Below, piece by piece: positions 1 to 5,257 of a DNA stretch of 10,349 bases (positions are counted from its first letter, which is position 1; each line of letters opens with the position of its first letter). The notes beneath the pieces are model-generated. The model made no database searches and was not told the DNA's origin. It saw only the letters and a program-made list of their open reading frames with translations. The DNA lies in NCBI GenBank assembly GCA_035252155.1, contig DATFDL010000022.1:1-10349 (forward strand). The letters run 5' to 3'. The translations under genes and the position numbers were made by a program. The stretch comes from JAICLL01 sp035252155. Its GTDB lineage: Bacteria > Planctomycetota > Planctomycetia > Pirellulales > JAICIG01.

Positions 1-4
1 GTCG

Positions 5-48
5 CCTTTCGCTCCGCGAAAGTAGCGCTGCGTTCGCGGAGCGAAAGG
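5..48. repeat. Perfect 16-bp inverted repeat upstream of the RNA methyltransferase
   Basis: The arms at 5-20 (CCTTTCGCTCCGCGAA) and 33-48 are exact reverse complements, separated by 12 bases. A TACAAT hexamer at 49-54, directly after the right arm, could be a -10 box, but no good -35 lies 16-18 bases before it. An alternative fold starts at a GTAG at 22-25, followed by a 7-bp stem with one mismatch and a TTCG loop (26-43). It resembles the short palindromic repeats dispersed between planctomycete genes. A role as terminator of an upstream gene cannot be excluded, because the window begins here. Confidence 0.7.
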
Positions 49-83
49 TACAATGCCCAAACTGTGACTGAGACCGGCACACT

Positions 84-908
84 GTGATTACCAGCCTGCA
101 CAACCAGCGGGTCAAAGACGCCGGCCGGCTGCGCGACCGGCGGCAGCGAGACAAGCAAGGCCGCATCCTGATTGACGGCGCGCGTGAGCTGGCCCGCGCC
201 ATCGAGGCCGGCGTCGAACTGCTCGAAGTATTTGTTTGTGAACCGCTCTGCCACACCGACGAGGCGCGGCGGGCGCTCTCGCAACTTGCCGCGACGCGGG
301 CCGAGCTACTGCTGGTATCTCCCGAGGTCTTTCAAAAACTGGCGTTCGGCCAGCGGGCCGAGGGCGTGCTAGCGGTGGCCCGCACGCCGCACCGCGCGCT
401 GGTCGAACTGACGCTGCCCGACGAACCGCTGGTGGCCGTGGTCGAGGCCGTCGAAAAGCCGGGCAACCTGGGCGCCGTGCTGCGCACCGCCGACGGGGCC
501 GGGGTGTCGGCCGTGGTCGCTGCTGGTCACGGCACCGATCTCTACAACCCCAACGTCATCCGCGCCAGTCTGGGCACTGTATTCACATTGCCCGTCTGCG
601 CCGCCGCGACGACCGAGATTCTAGCCTGGCTGCGCGAACGTGGCTTCGCGATCTTCGCGGCGCGGCCTGACGCCAAGCAGATCTATACCGAAGTTTGCTA
701 TACGGGACGAACGGCCATCGTGCTGGGCAGCGAGACCGCGGGGCTTTCCGACGCCTGGCGATCGGACGACGTGACCTCGATCAAGCTGCCGATGCGTGGC
801 CGCGCCGACAGCTTGAACATCTCAGCCGCCGCCGCCGTGCTCTTCTATGAAGCACTGCGTCAACGCAGTGGTCGTGCTTCACCATGCGAAGTTGAGGAGG
901 AGAGTTGA
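84..908 (+). CDS. SpoU/TrmH-family RNA 2'-O-ribose methyltransferase
   Basis: This 274-residue protein is a probable SAM-dependent 2'-O-ribose methyltransferase acting on rRNA or tRNA in the cytoplasm. The N-terminal part (about 1-100) looks like the SpoU substrate-binding domain, opening with ITSLHNQRVKDAGRLRDRR. The C-terminal part carries the three SpoU motifs: motif 1 at 121-137 (EKPGNLGAVLRTAD, with N128 and R135 or its neighbour), motif 2 at 214-221 (LGSETAGL, where the more usual form is GSEGxGL), and motif 3 at 233-256 (KLPMRG, then SLNISAAAAVLFYEA), which forms the trefoil knot. The start is GTG at 84, chosen because the family N-terminus begins there; there is no strong Shine-Dalgarno site. 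The last 15 or so residues lie past the conserved fold and are partly encoded by a hairpin at 849-880. The exact target nucleotide cannot be told from sequence, so no symbol is given. Confidence 0.92.
   Translation: MITSLHNQRVKDAGRLRDRRQRDKQGRILIDGARELARAIEAGVELLEVFVCEPLCHTDEARRALSQLAATRAELLLVSPEVFQKLAFGQRAEGVLAVARTPHRALVELTLPDEPLVAVVEAVEKPGNLGAVLRTADGAGVSAVVAAGHGTDLYNPNVIRASLGTVFTLPVCAAATTEILAWLRERGFAIFAARPDAKQIYTEVCYTGRTAIVLGSETAGLSDAWRSDDVTSIKLPMRGRADSLNISAAAAVLFYEALRQRSGRASPCEVEEES
849..880. repeat. Nested hairpin inside the 3' end of the methyltransferase gene
   Basis: CACTGCG at 853-859 pairs with CGCAGTG at 864-870 around a TCAA loop. GAAGCAC at 849-855 can alternatively pair with GTGCTTC at 874-880. 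The structure lies within the coding sequence just before the stop codon and encodes the C-terminal tail beyond the conserved methyltransferase fold. It may be a repeat that entered the gene end, or a structure acting on the transcript's 3' end. Confidence 0.5.
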
Positions 909-913
909 ACGCA

Positions 914-1102
914 GGGTGCCACGGCATCCGTCGCGGCGCGCATGACGTCGCCATTTGTAATGGCGTAGATCGCCGCGGCGGACGCCGTGTGGGGCGCCCT
1001 TAAAGCGGCTCGTACACCTCGTGCTGCACGGCGTCCGACGCGGCGGTCGAGCTGTCAGGTCTATTCAACTCTTGACGCGCCGCGACGGATGCCGTGGCAC
1101 CC
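914..1102. repeat. 189-bp nested palindrome (MITE-like) between convergent genes
   Basis: Outer arms at 914-940 and 1076-1102 are perfect 27-bp reverse complements (the left arm starts GGGTGCCACGGCATCCGTCG). Inner arms at 968-989 and 1027-1048 match at 20 of 22 positions. Both pairs share one centre at 1008, so this is a single large symmetrical element. Between the left arms is a further 7-bp hairpin, CGCCATT / AATGGCG, at 949-965. No target-site duplication was seen at the edges and there is no transposase inside. With the short repeats that follow, it accounts for the 285-base gene-free gap 909-1193. Confidence 0.8.
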
Positions 1103-1132
1103 ATGACGCCTCCTTCGACTGACCCAAAGGCC

Positions 1133-1163
1133 GTAGGGCGGGCCAACTGAAGCGAGTCCCACC
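1133..1163 (+). repeat. GTAG-headed imperfect hairpin
   Basis: GTAG at 1133-1136 is followed by arms GGCGGGCC (1137-1144) and GTCCCACC (1156-1163), which pair at 6 of 8 positions around an 11-base loop. It may be a degenerate relative of the GTAG-headed hairpins elsewhere in the window. Confidence 0.35.
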
Positions 1164-1196
1164 AATCCAAAATCCAAAATTGAAAATCCAAAATCA
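1164..1196. repeat. A-rich AATCCAAA direct repeats at the SDR stop codon
   Basis: AATCCAAAA occurs at 1164, is repeated in register with overlap at 1171-1179 (AATCCAAAA), and returns after TTG at 1185-1193. The minus-strand SDR stop codon (TGA, complement of 1194-1196) sits at the right end. On the minus strand the repeat reads as ATTTTGGATTTTC-type sequence. A minus-strand reading frame of 63 residues over it (1000-1191) is a translation of repeat DNA, not a gene. Confidence 0.6.
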
Positions 1197-1976
1197 GTGC
1201 ATGTGCCAGCCGTGGCTGACGACGATCGCCTGCCCGGTCATCGCCGCACTGGAAAACGAAGCCAAAAACACGGCGGTCTCGGCCACGTCGCCGGCGGCGG
1301 TGAACTCGCCGTCAACCGTTTGGTGCAGCATCACGTTTTTGATCACGTCCGCTTCGCTGATGTCCATTGCCGCCGCCAGCTCGGGAATCTGCCGCTCGAC
1401 CAATTCGGTGCGGACAAAGCCCGGACAAATCAGGTTCGAGCGAATGCCGTGCGGCGCTCCCTCTTTGGCCACCACTTTCGCCAGACCCGCCAAGCCGTGT
1501 TTGGCCGTGATGTAAGGCGCCTTGCGTGGCGACGCCTCGAACGAATGCACCGAGCCGATGTAGAGGATCGTCCCGCCCCGACCGGCCGCAATCATTTGCC
1601 GCATGCAGGCGCGCGTGGTCAGAAAAGCGCCGTCGAGATGGACCGCCAGCAGCCGCTTCCAGTGCCCAAAGTCGAGCTCGACCAACGCGTCGATATGCTG
1701 CACGCCCGCGTTGCTGACCAACACGTCGACGCCGCCGAATTCAGCCGCCACGCGCGCCACGCCGGCCTCGACTTGAGCTTCGTCGGCCACATCCATCGCG
1801 ATGCTTAGCGCCCTTCCGCCCGCCGCGATTATCTCATCCGCCGCCGCGCGTGCGCCGTCGCCGTCGATGTCGGCAATGGCCAACCTGGCGCCGCGCGCGG
1901 AGAACGCTCGGGCGATTTCGCGTCCAATGCCGCGGGCGCCGCCGGTAATTAGTACAACTTGGTTGGCCAGAGACAT
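1194..1976 (-). CDS. Short-chain dehydrogenase, probable D-3-hydroxybutyrate dehydrogenase
   Basis: This 260-residue classical SDR probably interconverts (R)-3-hydroxybutyrate and acetoacetate with NAD(H) in the cytoplasm. The nucleotide-binding motif TGGARGIG is at 11-18. D36 at the end of the second strand fits NAD rather than NADP preference. NAG is at 89-91, and the catalytic residues are S142, Y155 and K159. H144, K152, Q196 and W257 sit at the numbers I recall for substrate contacts in the Pseudomonas fragi 3-hydroxybutyrate dehydrogenase, Q93 is one off Q94, and the segment CPGFVRTELVERQIPE is typical of that family. The ATG at 1976 is preferred. The frame stays open to 2054, but those 26 extra codons run through a REP-like hairpin. 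An SDR with another hydroxyacid substrate remains possible. The gene runs in the same direction as the cehA-like gene, 177 bases downstream of it. Confidence 0.85.
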   Translation of the reverse strand: MSLANQVVLITGGARGIGREIARAFSARGARLAIADIDGDGARAAADEIIAAGGRALSIAMDVADEAQVEAGVARVAAEFGGVDVLVSNAGVQHIDALVELDFGHWKRLLAVHLDGAFLTTRACMRQMIAAGRGGTILYIGSVHSFEASPRKAPYITAKHGLAGLAKVVAKEGAPHGIRSNLICPGFVRTELVERQIPELAAAMDISEADVIKNVMLHQTVDGEFTAAGDVAETAVFLASFSSAAMTGQAIVVSHGWHMH

Positions 1977-2016
1977 TCGTCCGATTGCCATCAACCTCGA
2001 TGCGCCGCCCAGCGCG

Positions 2017-2085
2017 GTAGCAGAATTCGTGAGAATTCTGGCCGTAACCCGCATCGACGACCTGATTTCTCACGAAATCAGCTAC
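2017..2085. repeat. Pair of inverted REP-like hairpins (BIME-like)
   Basis: Copy A (2017-2040, plus) is GTAG followed by stem CAGAATTC, loop GTGA and stem GAATTCTG. Copy B (2062-2085, minus) is GTAG followed by CTGATTTC, loop GTGA and GAAATCAG. Both are 24 bases of 4+8+4+8, face each other and are separated by 21 bases. They differ at four positions only, and these form two compensatory A-T/T-A swaps in the stem. A GTAG head next to a hairpin is the known hallmark of bacterial REP sequences handled by RAYT (TnpA-REP) transposases. Confidence 0.8.
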
Positions 2086-2133
2086 GCCAGATGATGATAA
2101 TCAGCCCGCGGAGGATCGGCGAGACGGGCGAAC

Positions 2134-2157
2134 GTCAGGCTGGAAAGCCTGACCTAC
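2134..2157 (-). repeat. Third REP-like hairpin, containing the cehA-like stop codon
   Basis: Read on the minus strand this is GTAG, stem GTCAGGCT, loop TTCC, stem AGCCTGAC: again 24 bases of 4+8+4+8 with a perfect stem, but with unrelated stem sequence. The TAG within the GTAG head (2154-2156) is the stop codon of the upstream minus-strand gene. As an 8-bp hairpin straight after the stop it could also protect or trim the transcript 3' end. It lacks the T-run of an intrinsic terminator. Confidence 0.75.
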
Positions 2158-3671
2158 GGTGCGTTGGCCCGGGCGAGGATATCATTCCAAAACACTTCGG
2201 CGCGGTCAAAGGCTTCGGCGATCTTCGCGGCGAGTGCTCCCTCAGACTGCAACTGCTCGCGGCGCTCGGCGAGCCAATCGAGGAAGAACTGCGCCGAGGT
2301 TTTGCTGATCCGCCGTGGCGCATCGCCGATCTCCACGTACCACGGGGCGCTGGTGGCAAAGCGATAGGTGTCTTCCACGTCGGTCACCGCCCGAACCAGG
2401 CACCAGCCGCTCTCGTTGAACTCGAGCTTCGGAAAATGCCCGTCCTTGGCCAACTCATCGTAACGCACGCTGTAGGCCACGCGGCCGTCTTTGATCAACT
2501 CGAAATAGCTGACCGGGTCGCGGACCGTCACGTTCGCGGCCACGTCGAGCGTGAGTGCATCGCGCTCTTCAAACACCTCGCCGGGCGGGCAGCCGTTGGC
2601 CACGGGCCGCACCAGCGGACCGTTGGTCGCCAGCACCCGCCCCCGCCGAAAACCCTCCCACCACGCGCCATAATCGAATGGGTCTTTGTCCAGCCAAACG
2701 TAAACGCGGTTGTAACCGACCGGGTTGGGCGCTTCGCCCGAACCGCTGCCGGCAGAGGGCGGAAGGCGCAACCCGCAGTTGAGCACGTGATAATAGACTT
2801 CTTGCGTCCAGCTTCCCGTGCCCAGGACGCCGGGCAGCCGCCGCTTCTCGCGCGGCCGGGCAGACGGGTCGTCTTTCACTTCGCGACGGCACATCTGGTC
2901 GTGGCAAACGCCGATCGAATCGACGCGGCCGGTCGCCAGCCACAGTGGCAGATCGAGCGCGGTGGCATTGTCGAGGTCGATCCAACCAGCAGACGCCTGC
3001 CGCGCCGCAAACAGTGCTTCAAGTGCCGCGGCTTCGTCGCCGGTCCGGCCCGCCGTGTCCAGCGGCTTCGGCAGATTGAAATAGAGCAGCGTGCCGCCGG
3101 GCGGATGGTCTTCGCCGGCGAACGTGTAGCAATGATTGCGGTCGAAGCTGCGCACGGGTTCCTGGGCCATGCCCTCGGCCCACTCGTTCTTTTGATTGGT
3201 CCAAGCCAGCACGCCTGCCAGGTGCAGATCTTCGGCCTGCATCAACAGCTCGATGTCTTTGGCCGCGCGGTGCACGTGCAAATCGCCCGACCACCAGCCT
3301 TCGTCGGCCATGTGGCAGGCCCGATTCAGCTCGACGGTCTTTTCGTCCTTCGCCTGATTATCCATGACGAAGTAGCCTTTGCGCTCCAAATATTCCGGGC
3401 CGCGCTCGATGACAAAATGGTACGTGCCGCGTGGCAGCTTGATCTTGACGGTGCCCGGAAGCACAAAATGGTCATCGAAAAAAACCGTCTTGGCCGCGCG
3501 TTGCGGCCGGCCTTTTTCGTTGCTCAGATGCATGCGGCACGGCATCGGCCGGCCGGTCTGCGGATCGACCACGGTGAGCGTCAGCTCGCCGCCCGCGCCG
3601 CGGGCCGAGGCGGTTGAGGCGAAAAGCGCCGCCAGCGCGACAAAGGCAAAGGCATGTTTGGAACAGCTCAT
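2154..3671 (-). CDS. Exported CehA/McbA-type (PHP-like) metallohydrolase family protein
   Basis: This 505-residue protein probably acts outside the cytoplasmic membrane. Residues 1-23 are a signal peptide: a short basic start, a hydrophobic run FVALAALFASTASA, and a likely cut near ASA. Residues 28-120 look like a beta-rich accessory domain (LTLTVVDPQTGRPMPCRMHL). The PHP-like part begins at WWSGDLHVHR (126-135), giving possible metal ligands H132 and H134. It continues with AGEDHPPGGTLLYFNL (185-200), GVCHDQMCRREV (255-266) and LATNGPLVRPVANG (347-360). The usual second PHP signature (TDH) is replaced by AWTNQ (156-160), so a full metal site is doubtful. The ATG at 3671 is preferred for its signal peptide. 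The frame is open to 3815, but those 48 codons run through intergenic repeats. Substrate unknown; carbamate or phosphoester hydrolysis is only a family-level guess. Confidence 0.75.
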   Translation of the reverse strand: MSCSKHAFAFVALAALFASTASARGAGGELTLTVVDPQTGRPMPCRMHLSNEKGRPQRAAKTVFFDDHFVLPGTVKIKLPRGTYHFVIERGPEYLERKGYFVMDNQAKDEKTVELNRACHMADEGWWSGDLHVHRAAKDIELLMQAEDLHLAGVLAWTNQKNEWAEGMAQEPVRSFDRNHCYTFAGEDHPPGGTLLYFNLPKPLDTAGRTGDEAAALEALFAARQASAGWIDLDNATALDLPLWLATGRVDSIGVCHDQMCRREVKDDPSARPREKRRLPGVLGTGSWTQEVYYHVLNCGLRLPPSAGSGSGEAPNPVGYNRVYVWLDKDPFDYGAWWEGFRRGRVLATNGPLVRPVANGCPPGEVFEERDALTLDVAANVTVRDPVSYFELIKDGRVAYSVRYDELAKDGHFPKLEFNESGWCLVRAVTDVEDTYRFATSAPWYVEIGDAPRRISKTSAQFFLDWLAERREQLQSEGALAAKIAEAFDRAEVFWNDILARANAP

Positions 3672-3724
3672 CGAGACAAGCACCAAGTGTGATCGGTGTG
3701 GCTGGTCGGGACCGGTATCTTTCT

Positions 3725-3750
3725 GTAGGGAACGGACTCCGTGCCGTTCC
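3725..3750 (+). repeat. GTAG-headed hairpin
   Basis: GTAG at 3725-3728 is followed by GGAACGG (3729-3735), an 8-base loop and CCGTTCC (3744-3750). A competing hairpin ACGGA / TCCGT (3732-3742) uses part of the loop. It lies upstream of the cehA-like start, in a tract (3723-3815) that is repetitive throughout. CTGTAGG occurs twice there, at 3723-3729 and 3791-3797, bounding a 61-base unit. Confidence 0.6.
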
Positions 3751-3792
3751 GAGCGGGGCGGACCGAGGCCGAATCGCAGCGAGCGGCTCCCT

Positions 3793-3813
3793 GTAGGATG
3801 GGCACTGCCCACC
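3793..3813 (+). repeat. GTAG-headed hairpin (GATGGGCA / TGCCCACC)
   Basis: GTAG at 3793-3796 is followed by arms at 3797-3804 and 3806-3813, which pair at 7 of 8 positions around one central base, so the real loop must be 3 or more bases. Minus-strand translation of this repeat gives MVGSAHPT, the start of the spurious upstream extension of the cehA-like frame. Confidence 0.6.
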
Positions 3814-3868
3814 ATTTGAACCTACGTAACGCCCCGATAGGCGCCCATCCTCCGGCGACCTTACAAGT

Positions 3869-3888
3869 GTAGCCCGCCTCTCAGGTGG
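3869..3888 (+). repeat. Possible degenerate GTAG-headed hairpin
   Basis: GTAG at 3869-3872 precedes CCGCCT (3874-3879), loop CTC and AGGTGG (3883-3888). One of the six pairs is G-T. The resemblance to the other GTAG-headed units is weak. Nothing else was recognised in the gene-free stretch 3672-4012 beyond the listed repeats and terminator. Confidence 0.25.
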
Positions 3889-3922
3889 AATTACCGTTGC
3901 AGCGCAAACAGCTATCCTTCAC

Positions 3923-3957
3923 AAAAATAAAAAGCGCGGTCGCCCGTCACCGCCTTT
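3923..3957 (-). terminator. Rho-independent terminator of the toxin-antitoxin operon
   Basis: On the minus strand, AAAG-GCGGT (3957-3949) pairs with ACCGC-CTTT (3940-3931), allowing one bulged base at 3935. This gives a 9-bp stem with an 8-base loop. It is followed directly by a T-rich tract (TTTTTATTTTT, 3933-3923, partly shared with the stem). It begins 55 bases past the toxin stop codon and would keep transcription from running on towards the cehA-like gene. Confidence 0.7.
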
Positions 3958-4012
3958 AACCTGTTTCTTATCAGCCGCTTACGGACCTGTCGTGTGCCAC
4001 GGCCTGGGCGCC

Positions 4013-4597
4013 TCAGTTCGGAATGACCGACCTCAGCCATTCGGGAATCGGATCCTGCCATCGAACCAGCCGACCGTGCTCGAAAGCGGCCGTTTCGCGA
4101 AACGGAACGCGTAGGTCGCTATTATCATATACAAGCACGTATGGCAGCCTTGAAATTGCAAGTCGCAGGTTTTCCAGCGTCCGAGCAAACCTCGGATGCA
4201 ACTTCTCCTCGGGCACCGCATGGCCGCCTTGCGAAACGCGTAAACTTACTCGCTGCGCGGATTGGACGGCACTCTCGAGCCCCAAGTAGAGAAGCACAAC
4301 CGTGTAGCCCTGCTGAACCGCGCCTTGGAGAAATGCGACCTTATCGCCGACAGGATCGGACAATACCGTCTCGAAGATGAAACTTGCTCCGCGTGCGACC
4401 AACGCACGCCGGAGCGCGTCTGCCGCACGAGCTCCCGCGTACGGATCGATATTGAGCTCGCGGGAAAGCATGTCGGCGTTCACGAAAGGCAATCCCGAGC
4501 CAGCCAGATGCGCATGGTAAAATGTCGTTTTGCCTGCGCCGTTGGGACCGGCTAACGCCACCACAATCGGCCGGCGATCAAGTAAAGTGAAGTCCAT
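4013..4597 (-). CDS. Zeta-toxin-like P-loop kinase (toxin of a TA module)
   Basis: This 194-residue P-loop NTPase belongs to the compact zeta-toxin-like group (COG4185-type, predicted ABC-type ATPase). Classical zeta toxins phosphorylate UDP-N-acetylglucosamine and poison cell-wall synthesis; whether this one does is inference. Walker A is GPNGAGKTT at 17-25. FVNADML (38-44) matches the zeta segment carrying the catalytic aspartate, here D42. FIFETVLSD (73-81) follows. The arginine-rich segment RVSLRVSQGGHAVPEEK (116-132) with R136 and R139 would position phosphates, and VYDNS at 156-160 is typical. It is shorter than full zeta (about 280 residues). The start overlaps the antitoxin stop by one base (TAATG), implying translational coupling. 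There is no free Shine-Dalgarno site. A metabolic or repair kinase is less likely given its partner. Confidence 0.85.
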   Translation of the reverse strand: MDFTLLDRRPIVVALAGPNGAGKTTFYHAHLAGSGLPFVNADMLSRELNIDPYAGARAADALRRALVARGASFIFETVLSDPVGDKVAFLQGAVQQGYTVVLLYLGLESAVQSAQRVSLRVSQGGHAVPEEKLHPRFARTLENLRLAISRLPYVLVYDNSDLRVPFRETAAFEHGRLVRWQDPIPEWLRSVIPN

Positions 4598-4965
4598 TAC
4601 TCGACCGGACGGAACTCGCGCCCCACGAATCGACCCAGCGTGCGCGTGCCGTCCTCGCCGATACGAACAAGTAGCCCGCCACCTTCACTAGCGGCCTCGT
4701 AGTGCGGAAAGGGCTGCGACTGGAGATACTCGAAAACCCGCCGTCGACCTTCCGGGGAGTCGACATCCGACAAACACTGCGAGAGCGGTTTGGCCGAACC
4801 TGATCGCCGTAGAGCGAGCGCGCGAGCGCCGTCGAGCAGCGGCTCAATCGCCCGGCCCAATTGTGCCCAGAATTCAATCTGTCCCGCGATCGAGCGCTCG
4901 GCGGCCTCGCCCGTCAATCGGGCATCAAGAACCAACTCGTCGGACAACTTAACCGGTTGCGCCAT
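4597..4965 (-). CDS. ParD-like antitoxin
   Basis: This 122-residue protein resembles the ParD-like antitoxin family. The N-terminus (about 4-44: VKLSDELVLDAR, then AERSIAGQIEFWAQLGRAIE) fits a ribbon-helix-helix DNA-binding and dimerisation domain. The C-terminal part (about 75-122) contains likely beta segments (GGLLVRIGEDGTRTLGRFV) and probably contacts the toxin. As first gene of a two-gene operon overlapping the zeta-like gene by one base, it is the expected antitoxin and autorepressor. A perfect palindrome lies between the -35 and -10 boxes of its promoter. The -10 box sits so close to the ATG at 4965 that the transcript may be leaderless, which agrees with the absence of a Shine-Dalgarno site. 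A ParD-like antitoxin with a zeta-like toxin differs from classical epsilon-zeta. Confidence 0.85.
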   Translation of the reverse strand: MAQPVKLSDELVLDARLTGEAAERSIAGQIEFWAQLGRAIEPLLDGARALALRRSGSAKPLSQCLSDVDSPEGRRRVFEYLQSQPFPHYEAASEGGGLLVRIGEDGTRTLGRFVGREFRPVE

Positions 4966-4971
4966 AGTTTA

Positions 4972-5000
4972 ATGGTAGCATTTTGCTACCGAAATATCAA
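4972..5000 (-). promoter_or_regulatory. Sigma70-type promoter of the toxin-antitoxin operon
   Basis: On the minus strand, TTGATA (5000-4995; 5 of 6 to TTGACA) and TACCAT (4977-4972; 4 of 6 to TATAAT) are separated by exactly 17 bases. Start of transcription about 7 bases further on would fall at or next to the antitoxin ATG (4965). Confidence 0.65.
4974..4990. promoter_or_regulatory. Palindromic operator, probable antitoxin binding site
   Basis: GGTAGCA (4974-4980) and TGCTACC (4984-4990) are perfect inverted arms around TTT. The palindrome fills most of the promoter spacer and overlaps the -10 box, as expected for autorepression by the antitoxin or the antitoxin-toxin complex. Confidence 0.7.
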
Positions 5001-5208
5001 GTTCCCGTCGGTGGGGGCACACGGTGACAGGTCGGCACGGACCACGAATACGTCCCGCGATTGAATAGCGGCGGAGCCCGCGCGCCGCGCGTCAAGCAGC
5101 GCTGAGGGGTCCGACGCCGTGCGGCTTATCATGCAGCGGATTACTTGGCTTCGCCGTGCAAAATGAAGTTGAAAAATCTCTTGGTACTTGAGATCGTCGC
5201 GGAAACCG

Positions 5209-5231
5209 CCCGGCACAAGGCCGGGAGCTAC
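5209..5231 (-). repeat. GTAG-headed hairpin downstream of the short NfeD gene
   Basis: On the minus strand GTAG (5231-5228) is followed by CT, stem CCCGGC, loop CTTGT and stem GCCGGG (5225-5209), a perfect 6-bp stem. It follows the NfeD stop codon (5258-5260) by 26 bases. The rest of the gap, 5001-5208, shows no gene, RNA or terminator that I recognise. Confidence 0.45.
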
Positions 5232-5257
5232 CTTGCCTGAACTGTCTCACGGCCGCA

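Noticed and set aside
49..54. TACAAT as -10 box of the methyltransferase gene
   Set aside because: No acceptable -35 at 16-18 bases; kept only as a remark.
1000..1191. Minus-strand frame beginning MDFQFWILDW
   Set aside because: A translation of the A-rich repeat and part of the large palindrome, not a protein family.
1197..1808. Plus-strand open frame of 203 codons over the SDR gene
   Set aside because: The SDR on the other strand has all catalytic residues; this frame has no recognisable motif.
1959..3617. Plus-strand open frame of 552 codons
   Set aside because: It lies antisense to the cehA-like gene and has arginine- and histidine-rich low-complexity composition with no recognisable domain; a GC-rich shadow frame.
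3672..3815. N-terminal extension of the cehA-like frame beginning MVGSAHPT
   Set aside because: It translates intergenic GTAG-type repeats, and a good signal peptide begins at 3671.
4986..5216. Minus-strand frame of 76 codons upstream of the toxin-antitoxin promoter
   Set aside because: No recognisable domain or ribosome binding site, and it overlaps the operon promoter and a GTAG-headed hairpin. At most a remnant of a lost gene.
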